18,823 bases of DNA, taken from assembly GCA_944354085.1 (NCBI GenBank), contig CALVPW010000019.1, positions 1 through 18,823 on the forward strand, written 5' to 3'. This stretch comes from an uncultured Clostridia bacterium. GTDB lineage: Bacteria; Bacillota; Clostridia; Christensenellales; Borkfalkiaceae. A program made the position numbers and the translations under genes. Position 1 is the first letter of the stretch. Every line of letters begins with the position of its first letter. Shown here one piece after another: positions 12,799-18,823 of the stretch. The notes beneath the pieces were generated by a model. It saw only the letters and a program-made list of their open reading frames with translations, searched no databases and was not told the DNA's origin.

Positions 12799-14637
12799 TT
12801 GCTGAAAACTTTGGCAAAATGTATTCGGGAATACAAGCTGGCTTCCATCTTATCGCCCGTTCTCGTGACGATCGAAGTCGTTCTCGAATGTCTCATCCCG
12901 TTCATCATTGCCCAGCTCATCAACGTCATCGACGTCAACGTCCCGACGGAGATCGATCTCGGGCAGGTATGGATGTATGGCGGGATCCTGATCGCAATGG
13001 CGGTCGCGTCGCTCGCGGCGGGCGCTTTGGCGGGCGCGTTCTGCTCGCGCGCTTCGGCAGGGTTTGCAAAGAACGTCAGAAAGGACATGTTCTACAATAT
13101 CCAGACGTTCTCCTTTGAAAACATCGATAAATATTCCACCCCGTCCCTCGTCACCCGTATGACGACGGACGTGTGGAACGTGCAGATGGCGTACATGATG
13201 ATCGTGCGTATCGCCGTCAGATGCCCCGTGATGATCGTCTTCGCGGCGGTCATGGCGTTCGTCATGGGCGGGAGCCTTGCGTGGATCTTCATCGCGGTCA
13301 TCCCCGTGCTCGTCATCGCGCTTTTGGCGATCATGACGAAGGCGCTGCCCATGTTCAAGCGCCTCTTCCCCAAATACGACGATATGAACGAATCGGTGCA
13401 GGAGAACATCAACAGCATCCGCGTCGTCAAGTCGTACGTACGCGAAGAGTACGAAAAGCAAAAGTTTGCAAAGACTTCTGGCACGCTGTGCAAGGAATTC
13501 ACGCGCGCCGAGCGCCTCTTGGCGTGGAACAGCCCCATCATGCAGTTCTGCTTCTACGGCGTGCTGTGCGCGGTGCTGTATATCGGTTCGTACATCATCA
13601 TGGATACGGCGGGCGCCACGACGACGGGCGAAGTTTCGCAGCTCATCGTGTACGGCATGCAGATCCTTTCCTCGCTCATGATGTTCTCCATGGTGTTCGC
13701 CATGATCGTCATGTCGATGGAATCGGCGCGCCGTATCTGCGAGATCTTGAACGAAAAGAGCACGCTGCACAACCCCGAGCATCCCGTGTACGAAGTGGCG
13801 GACGGCTCCATCGACTTTGAGAACGTCGCATTCAAGTACGCGGCGAACGCCGAGCGCAACGTGCTCGAAAATATCGATCTGCACATCAGATCGGGCGAGA
13901 CGATCGGCATCATCGGCGGCACGGGCTCTTCCAAGACGTCGCTCGTCAACCTCATCTCCCGCCTTTACGACGTGACGGAAGGGGAGGTGCGCGTGGGCGG
14001 GAGAAACGTCAAGGAGTACGATCTCGAAGCGCTCAGAAATCAGGTCGCCGTCGTGCTGCAAAAGAACGTCCTCTTCTCGGGCACCATCAAGGAAAACCTG
14101 CGCTGGGGCAACAAGGACGCGACGGACGAAGAGCTCGTCGAGGCGTGCAAGCTCGCGCAGGCAGACGAGTTCATCCAGACCTTCCCCGATAAATACGATA
14201 CCTACATCGAACAGGGCGGTACCAACGTCTCGGGCGGGCAGAAGCAGCGTCTTTGCATCGCGCGCGCGCTTTTGAAAAATCCCAAGGTCATCATCCTTGA
14301 CGACTCCACGTCCGCCGTCGATACGCACACCGACGCGCTCATCCGCAAGGCGTTCCGCGACTATATCCCCGCAACGACGAAGATCATCATCGCGCAGCGC
14401 ATCTCCTCGGTGGAGGACGCCGACCGCATCATCGTCATGGACGGCGGCAAGATCAACGGCATCGGCACGCACGAAGAACTTCTTAAAACGAACACCATCT
14501 ATTCGGAAGTGTACTATTCGCAGATCAAGGGCAGCGGTGACAAAGAACGCGACGCCGCCAACGAGGCTGCCTTCCGTGAGAGCATCAAAGCCTCGATCGA
14601 AGGGCAGAACAACGACGAGGGGGGTGAGAACGCATGA
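12799..14637 (+). CDS. Heterodimeric ABC exporter subunit 1 (permease-ATPase, degenerate ATPase site)
   Basis: A 612-residue half-transporter: a type I exporter membrane domain of about six helices (residues 15-310) fused to an ATPase domain. Its own nucleotide site is non-canonical. Walker A is GGTGSSKT (373-380), the catalytic Glu after Walker B is Asp502 (IILDDSTSAVD), and the switch His is Gln533 (IAQRISS). Its signature VSGGQ (477-481) is intact and would complete the active site of the partner. This is the pattern of heterodimeric multidrug-type exporters such as TM287/288 or BmrCD. The TTG at 12799 is chosen because AGGAGG lies 9 nt upstream; the in-frame TTG at 12790 touches the ribosome site. 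The C-terminal tail is charged. Its stop overlaps the next gene (ATGA). The substrate is unknown. Confidence 0.92.
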   Translation: MLKTLAKCIREYKLASILSPVLVTIEVVLECLIPFIIAQLINVIDVNVPTEIDLGQVWMYGGILIAMAVASLAAGALAGAFCSRASAGFAKNVRKDMFYNIQTFSFENIDKYSTPSLVTRMTTDVWNVQMAYMMIVRIAVRCPVMIVFAAVMAFVMGGSLAWIFIAVIPVLVIALLAIMTKALPMFKRLFPKYDDMNESVQENINSIRVVKSYVREEYEKQKFAKTSGTLCKEFTRAERLLAWNSPIMQFCFYGVLCAVLYIGSYIIMDTAGATTTGEVSQLIVYGMQILSSLMMFSMVFAMIVMSMESARRICEILNEKSTLHNPEHPVYEVADGSIDFENVAFKYAANAERNVLENIDLHIRSGETIGIIGGTGSSKTSLVNLISRLYDVTEGEVRVGGRNVKEYDLEALRNQVAVVLQKNVLFSGTIKENLRWGNKDATDEELVEACKLAQADEFIQTFPDKYDTYIEQGGTNVSGGQKQRLCIARALLKNPKVIILDDSTSAVDTHTDALIRKAFRDYIPATTKIIIAQRISSVEDADRIIVMDGGKINGIGTHEELLKTNTIYSEVYYSQIKGSGDKERDAANEAAFRESIKASIEGQNNDEGGENA

Positions 14638-16553
14638 GAAAAGACCAGATGCAAAAGCGCCCCGCCCTGCAAAAGGACATCGTCAAGCGCCTTTTGAAGT
14701 CGCTCTTCCATTACTATCCGCGCATGCTGCCCATCGCGCTCGTATGTATCGCGGTGAACGCGGCGATCTCCTCCATCCCCGCGCTCTTCATGGAGCGGCT
14801 GTATACCGTCCTCGGCGACGCGCTCACGGCAAAGCTCGGCTGGTCGGACGTCGCGGGCGACGTGGCGGGGATCATGGGGATCCTCATCGGCATGTATGCG
14901 GTCTCGCTCATCGCGGGCGCCGTGTATAACCAGCTGATGGCGATCATCACGCAGGGATATCTCAACAAAATGCGTATGCAGATGTTCAACGAGATGCAGG
15001 ATCTTCCCATCCGTTACTTCGATACGCACAACCACGGCGATATCATGAGTTATTACACCAACGATATCGACGCGCTCCGTCAGATGATCGCGCAGAGTAT
15101 CCCGCAGCTCATGATCTCGGGTATCATGTGCCTCACGCTGTTCGTCATCATGCTCAATTTCAGCATCTACCTCACGCTCATCATCCTCGTCGGCATCGTG
15201 GCGATCGTCATCGTCACCAAGCTGGTGGGCGGCGGCGCCAGCAAGTTCTTCCTCGGCACCCAGCGCGCCGTGGCAAGGACGGAGGGCTTCGTCGAAGAGA
15301 TGATGCAGGGGCAAAAGGTCATCAAGGTCTTCTGCCATGAGGAGGAGGCGAAAGCGGGCTTCGACGTCGTCAACGGCACGCACTTTGAAATGTCGGATAA
15401 GGCGAACCGCTACGCCAACATGCTCATGCCCATCATCGCCAACATCGGCAACGTCATGTACGTCGTCGTCGCGCTCGTGGGCGCCGTGCTTGCGGCGAAT
15501 GCGATGGATAACCTCAACCTGACGGGATTCGCGGCGTTCACGCCCGCGCTCATCGTGGCGTTCCTGCAAACGACGCGTCAGTTCTCCAACAACATCGGAC
15601 AGGTCTCCAACCAGATCAACTCCGTCGTTTTGGGTCTTGCGGGTTCGCAGCGCATCATCGGTCTCATCGACGAAAAGCCCGAAACCGACGAAGGGTACGT
15701 TTCGCTCGTCAACGCAAATATCGCCGAAGACGGCACCATCACCGAGAGCGCAGAGCGCACGGGCGTGTGGGCGTGGAAACACCCGCATGCGGCGGACGGC
15801 TCCGTCAGCTATACCAAGCTCGAGGGCGACGTGCGTCTTTTCAACGTCGACTTCGGGTACGTGCCCGAAAAGATCGTCCTGCACGATATCAGCCTGTATG
15901 CCCGTCCCGGGCAGAAGGTCGCGTTCGTCGGTGCGACGGGCGCGGGCAAAACGACGATCACCAACCTTCTGACCCGCTTCTACGACATTGCCGACGGCAA
16001 GATCCGTTACGACGGCATCAACATCAACAAGATCAAGAAGGGGGATCTGAGAAGGTCGCTCGGCATGGTCTTGCAGGATACAAACCTCTTCACCGATACG
16101 GTGATGGGCAACATCCGTTACGGCAAGCTGGACGCGACGGACGAAGAGTGCATCGCGGCTGCCAAGCTCGTGGGTGCGGACGATTTCATCACCCGCCTTC
16201 CCGAGGGCTACAATACGATGCTCTATCAGAACGGCGCCAACCTTTCGCAGGGGCAGCGCCAGCTCCTCTCCATCGCCCGCGCGGCGGTCGCCGATCCGCC
16301 CGTCATGATCTTGGACGAGGCGACGAGCTCCATCGATACCCGTACCGAAGCCATCGTGCAGCACGGCATGGATAAGCTCATGGAGGGCAGAACGGTGTTC
16401 GTCATCGCGCACCGCCTCTCCACCGTCAAGAACTCCAACGTCATCATGGTCTTGGAGCACGGCCGCATCATCGAGCGCGGCACGCACGATCAGCTCATCG
16501 AACAAAAGGGCAAGTACTATCAATTGTACACGGGCGCGTTCGAGCTCGAATAA
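14634..16553 (+). CDS. Heterodimeric ABC exporter subunit 2 (permease-ATPase, canonical ATPase site)
   Basis: A 639-residue partner half-transporter with about six membrane helices (residues 30-330) and an ATPase domain. Its nucleotide site is canonical: Walker A GATGAGKT (433-440), catalytic Glu562 in MILDEATSSID and switch His593 in VIAHRLS. Its signature is altered to LSQGQ (538-542), so the degenerate features of both subunits fall in the same composite site, as known for asymmetric exporters. An extra segment of about 45 residues (roughly 350-395) lies between the membrane and ATPase domains and is polar and acidic, with a WAWKHPH patch. The ATG at 14634 overlaps the first subunit gene by 4 bp, ensuring paired synthesis. 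A strong terminator follows. The transported compound, drug or lipid, cannot be told. Confidence 0.93.
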   Translation: MRKDQMQKRPALQKDIVKRLLKSLFHYYPRMLPIALVCIAVNAAISSIPALFMERLYTVLGDALTAKLGWSDVAGDVAGIMGILIGMYAVSLIAGAVYNQLMAIITQGYLNKMRMQMFNEMQDLPIRYFDTHNHGDIMSYYTNDIDALRQMIAQSIPQLMISGIMCLTLFVIMLNFSIYLTLIILVGIVAIVIVTKLVGGGASKFFLGTQRAVARTEGFVEEMMQGQKVIKVFCHEEEAKAGFDVVNGTHFEMSDKANRYANMLMPIIANIGNVMYVVVALVGAVLAANAMDNLNLTGFAAFTPALIVAFLQTTRQFSNNIGQVSNQINSVVLGLAGSQRIIGLIDEKPETDEGYVSLVNANIAEDGTITESAERTGVWAWKHPHAADGSVSYTKLEGDVRLFNVDFGYVPEKIVLHDISLYARPGQKVAFVGATGAGKTTITNLLTRFYDIADGKIRYDGININKIKKGDLRRSLGMVLQDTNLFTDTVMGNIRYGKLDATDEECIAAAKLVGADDFITRLPEGYNTMLYQNGANLSQGQRQLLSIARAAVADPPVMILDEATSSIDTRTEAIVQHGMDKLMEGRTVFVIAHRLSTVKNSNVIMVLEHGRIIERGTHDQLIEQKGKYYQLYTGAFELE

Positions 16554-16571
16554 ACAGTCTTGTACCCGATC

Positions 16572-16599
16572 AAGGTCCGCATGCGTGCGGGCCTTTTTT
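16572..16599 (+). terminator. Rho-independent terminator of the ABC exporter operon
   Basis: A 10-bp stem with one G-T pair (16572-16581 with 16586-16595) around a TGCG loop is followed by an unbroken T run to 16599. It lies 18 bp after the stop of subunit 2 and insulates spoIVA from the exporter. Confidence 0.92.
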
Positions 16600-16623
16600 C
16601 GTGCCGCAAAAAGCCCGCCCGTC

Positions 16624-16650
16624 ATATTTTTGCGCCGCGCCGCATACAGT
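16624..16650 (+). promoter_or_regulatory. Sigma-E-type (mother-cell) promoter of spoIVA
   Basis: GTCATATT (16621-16628) and CATACAGT (16643-16650) are separated by 14 bp. This matches the sigma-E consensus known from Bacillus subtilis (KMATATT, 14 bp, CATACAMT) at nearly every position. No sigma-A-type -10 box is seen. Transcription should start near 16657. It fits the known mother-cell expression of spoIVA. Confidence 0.8.
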
Positions 16651-16681
16651 AGCGTAGAGCAAAAATAGGCGGAGGAACAGC

Positions 16682-18148
16682 ATGGAACCATTCGGCGTTT
16701 ACGAGGATATCGCGTCGCGGACGGGCGGCGAGATCTATATCGGCGTTGTGGGGCCCGTCCGTACGGGGAAATCCACTTTTATCAAAACTTGGATGCAGCA
16801 GCTCGTGCTGCCGGGCGTCACGGGCGCCAAAAAGGCGCGCTACACCGACGAGCTCCCGCAGGCGGGGAGCGGGCGCACCGTTATGACGACGGAGCCCAAA
16901 TTCGTGCCCGAAGAGGGCGCCGAGATCAAAGCGGGCGAAATGACCGCGCGCGTGCGGCTCATCGACTGCGTCGGCTTTCCCGTCGAAGGCGCGGGCGGAT
17001 TCGAGGAGGAGGGCGCTCCCCGTCTCGTCAAAACGCCGTGGAGCGAAACGCCCCTGCCGTTCGGGCAGGCGGCGGAGGAGGGGACGCGGCGCGTCATCCG
17101 CGACCATGCGACCATCGGCGTATTGGTGACGACGGACGGCTCTGTTTCCGATCTGCCGCGTATCGCCTACGAGCCTGCGGAGGAGCGCGCCGCCGAGGAG
17201 CTCAAAGCCATCGGGAAACCGTATGCGATCGTGCTCAACTGCCGCGAACCCGCCGCTGCCGAGGAGCTCAGGGCGGCGCTGCGGGAAAAGTACGGCGTGC
17301 CCGTGATCGCGCTCGATCTCGAACGGGCGGACGCCGCGGCGCTCGCCGCGGTGCTCGAATGCATCCTCTACGAATTCCCCGTCGTATCGGTGGATATCGA
17401 CCTTCCCGACTGGATGCGCGTGCTCGATGCGGACAGTCCCGTGATCGCAGAGGTCTTGAGCGGGATCCGCGCGCTCGCGCCCAAGATCAATAAAATGAGC
17501 GACTGCGCGCTGCTCGATACGCTGTATCCCGCGAGCAGCCGTCTGCTGCCGCCCGCCGATCTCACGCTGGACGCCGCAACGGGGCGGGCGTCCTGCCGCA
17601 TCGGCGCAAAGGAGGGCGCGTTTTACGAGGTGCTGAGCGAACAATGCGGCGAGAGCATCCAAGGCGATCTCGACCTCATGGCGTATTGTTCGCGGCTGGC
17701 GCGCGCCCGCGGTCTCTACGAGCGGGTGGGGCAGGCGTTCGAGGACGCCCGCGCATACGGCTACGGCGTCGTCCCGCCCGAGGCGGCGGAGATGAACCTC
17801 GCCGAGCCCACGCTCGTCCGCCGCGGCGGCAGGACGGACGTCAACTTAAAGGCGGATGCGCCCAGCTATCACGTCATCCGCGTGGACGTCTGCGGCGAAG
17901 TGCACCCCGCGCTCGGGAACGAGGAGCAGAGCGCCGCCTTCGTCAAACAGCTTGCGGAGGAGATGGAACGCGAGCCCGAACGCGCGTGGGAGACGAACAT
18001 GTTCGGGCGTACGCTCAAAGAGATGCTCGGCGAGGAACTCGCCGTCAAAAACCGTTCGATGGGCGAGAGCGTCCGTAAAAAGATGCGCCGCACCGTCACG
18101 CGCATCGTCAACGAAGGCAAGGGCGGCGTCATCTGTATCCTGCTCTGA
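16682..18148 (+). CDS. spoIVA: Stage IV sporulation protein A (spore coat basement layer ATPase)
   Basis: SpoIVA is the ATP-hydrolysing structural protein that polymerises on the outer forespore membrane and forms the base on which the spore coat assembles; it is also needed for cortex formation. The 488 residues match the B. subtilis length of 492. The N-terminus FGVYEDIASRTGGEIYIGVVG leads into Walker A GPVRTGKS (24-31, Lys30), the sensor-threonine region MTTEPKFVP (Thr69, Thr70) and Walker B LIDCVG (Asp95). The conserved TPWSETPLPFGQAAEEGTR lies near residue 120, and the C-terminus ends GKGGVICILL, the membrane-targeting end of the family. The ATG at 16682 has GGAGG 6 nt upstream. It is transcribed alone, between two terminators, from a sigma-E promoter. 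Its presence implies that the organism can form endospores. Confidence 0.98.
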   Translation: MEPFGVYEDIASRTGGEIYIGVVGPVRTGKSTFIKTWMQQLVLPGVTGAKKARYTDELPQAGSGRTVMTTEPKFVPEEGAEIKAGEMTARVRLIDCVGFPVEGAGGFEEEGAPRLVKTPWSETPLPFGQAAEEGTRRVIRDHATIGVLVTTDGSVSDLPRIAYEPAEERAAEELKAIGKPYAIVLNCREPAAAEELRAALREKYGVPVIALDLERADAAALAAVLECILYEFPVVSVDIDLPDWMRVLDADSPVIAEVLSGIRALAPKINKMSDCALLDTLYPASSRLLPPADLTLDAATGRASCRIGAKEGAFYEVLSEQCGESIQGDLDLMAYCSRLARARGLYERVGQAFEDARAYGYGVVPPEAAEMNLAEPTLVRRGGRTDVNLKADAPSYHVIRVDVCGEVHPALGNEEQSAAFVKQLAEEMEREPERAWETNMFGRTLKEMLGEELAVKNRSMGESVRKKMRRTVTRIVNEGKGGVICILL

Positions 18149-18152
18149 CCTT

Positions 18153-18188
18153 GTGCCGCGCCCAAACGGGCGCGGCGCTTGCTTTTTT
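18153..18188 (+). terminator. Rho-independent terminator after spoIVA
   Basis: A perfect 9-bp GC stem (GCCGCGCCC, 18155-18163, with GGGCGCGGC, 18168-18176) closes on a 4-nt loop. A T run follows at 18183-18188 after a short GCTTGC spacer. It lies 6 bp after the spoIVA stop. Confidence 0.8.
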
Positions 18189-18235
18189 GCAGGATATCGT
18201 GCGTTTTCGGGCATATAAAATTTTCGGGAAGGGGG

Positions 18236-18263
18236 TTGACAAGCGGGCAGGATATGGTATAAT
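18236..18263 (+). promoter_or_regulatory. Sigma-A-type promoter of the repeat-protein gene
   Basis: A perfect TTGACA (18236-18241) and perfect TATAAT (18258-18263) are separated by 16 bp. Transcription should start near 18270. This points to strong vegetative expression, unlike the neighbouring spoIVA. Confidence 0.85.
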
Positions 18264-18297
18264 AGATTGCAAAAGATGATAAGGAGGGCGCGAAAAC

Positions 18298-18823
18298 ATG
18301 TTTTACGCGTTATTGGCGCTCACCACGGCGCAGATCGCGATCGTGGCAGTATGCGCAGCCGTCGGCGTCGTGCTCATCACCGTAGGGGCGGTCGGCATCG
18401 CACGTTCGGCAAAAAAGAAAAATTCGGCACCGCCTCCGCCGTCTGTCGGAACTGCTTCCAAACAGCCTTTTGAGCCGCAGTCTTTGCCCGCCGAGCCCGT
18501 CGAAGAGGAACCTTCGCAGGCAGCGGAAGCCGCCGAGCCCGTCAAAGAGGAACCCGCGCAGGCGCAGGGGGAAGTCGCTGCCGCCCCTGTCGAAGAGGTG
18601 CCCGCACAGGCGCAGGAGGAAGTCCCTGCCGCCCCTGCCGAAGAGGCGCCCGCACAGGCAGCGGAAGCCGCCGAGCCCGTCGAAGAGACTCCTGCACAGG
18701 CGCAGGAGAACGCCGAGCCTGTCGAAGAGGCGCCCGCACAGGCAGCGGAAGCCGCCGAGCCCGTCGAAGAGGAACCCTCGCAGGCGCAGGAGGAAGTCCC
18801 TGCCGCACCTGTCGAGGAGGCGT
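18298..18823 (+). CDS. Membrane-anchored Pro/Ala/Glu-rich repeat protein, 3' end outside window
   Basis: An open frame of 175 codons that runs off the window end. The ATG at 18298 is supported by AAGGAGG 10 nt upstream and by the promoter at 18236-18263. Residues 3-35 form one long hydrophobic segment (MFYALLALTTAQ then VAVCAAVGVVLITVGAVGI), followed by the basic patch RSAKKK (36-41). With positive charges only after the helix, the rest of the protein is predicted to be cytoplasmic. From residue 67 onward the sequence consists of acidic repeats of PVEExPAQA type, alternating between 14- and 16-residue units. No catalytic domain is visible in the part seen; one may follow beyond the edge. I do not recognise the family. 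Confidence 0.8.
   Translation, partial: MFYALLALTTAQIAIVAVCAAVGVVLITVGAVGIARSAKKKNSAPPPPSVGTASKQPFEPQSLPAEPVEEEPSQAAEAAEPVKEEPAQAQGEVAAAPVEEVPAQAQEEVPAAPAEEAPAQAAEAAEPVEETPAQAQENAEPVEEAPAQAAEAAEPVEEEPSQAQEEVPAAPVEEA
18496..18823 (+). repeat. Coding tandem repeats (PVEExPAQA units)
   Basis: Seven units and the start of an eighth are visible. Each begins PVEE, PVKE or PAEE, continues with a variable residue and PAQA or PSQA, and ends either AEAAE-like (14-residue unit) or EEVPAA-like (16-residue unit). Several copies are nearly identical at DNA level, for example the CAGGCAGCGGAAGCC segments, suggesting recent expansion by slippage or recombination. The array continues past the window. Confidence 0.85.

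Noticed and set aside
13915..13938. Walker A with Ser instead of Gly (GGTGSSKT) taken as a sign of a pseudogene
   Set aside because: The frame is intact and this variant goes with the other degenerate-site residues expected in one subunit of heterodimeric exporters.
12850..14472. Long open frame of 540 codons on the minus strand
   Set aside because: Antisense shadow of ABC exporter subunit 1, rich in Asp, His and Arg, with no motif.
14514..16691. Long open frame of 725 codons on the minus strand
   Set aside because: It lies opposite ABC exporter subunit 2, whose frame is clearly coding; the composition is His/Asp/Arg-rich as expected for an antisense shadow in GC-rich DNA.

Overview
The window looks like the chromosome of a GC-rich, endospore-forming member of the Clostridia (Bacillota). 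Reasons: a full-length SpoIVA with a sigma-E-type promoter, strong AGGAGG ribosome sites, TTGACA/TATAAT promoters, Rho-independent terminators, a Firmicutes-type heterodimeric ABC exporter and the short HisG/HisZ form of ATP phosphoribosyltransferase. The exact genus cannot be read from the sequence. Almost everything here is ordinary chromosomal gene content; I see no transposase, integrase, phage gene, CRISPR array, tRNA or rRNA.

Layout. 1-215 is an AT-rich stretch without a convincing gene. It carries an 18-A tract, inverted repeats that could fold a transcript, and a plus-strand terminator facing a minus-strand terminator. 280-1640 (minus strand) holds the two subunits of a class I Fe-S fumarate (or tartrate) hydratase. 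A compact divergent promoter region (1647-1713) separates them from a plus-strand gene set at 1720-5018: a CPBP intramembrane protease, rlmH, an M14 zinc carboxypeptidase, tadA and a flavodoxin-fold protein with a cysteine cluster. Both divergent promoters place the start codon at the expected transcription start, so both first genes look leaderless.

5118-11504 is a tightly packed histidine operon, hisZ-hisG-hisD-hisB-hisH-hisA-hisF-hisIE, with its own extended -10 promoter, a leader of only about 30 nt, and start/stop overlaps at most junctions. It covers all steps from PRPP and ATP to imidazole-acetol phosphate, plus the terminal dehydrogenase. The aminotransferase (hisC) and histidinol-phosphate phosphatase are absent and must be elsewhere. 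A stand-alone DmpG/HMG-CoA-lyase-like aldolase of unknown substrate follows at 11565-12548, with no terminator before it.

12563-12800 is a regulatory region: a 24-bp perfect tandem repeat, a promoter and a roughly 120-nt leader with an inverted repeat. It precedes a two-gene ABC exporter (12799-16553). The first subunit has a degenerate ATPase site and the second a canonical one, the expected asymmetric heterodimer. After a strong terminator comes spoIVA (16682-18148), then a terminator, a consensus-like promoter and the start of a gene for a membrane-anchored Pro/Ala/Glu repeat protein that runs off the window end.

The points most worth a second look are the paired leaderless divergent promoters, the possible structured RNA at 63-174, the tandem repeat upstream of the exporter, the orphan aldolase and the repeat protein. 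None amounts to a clear new system.
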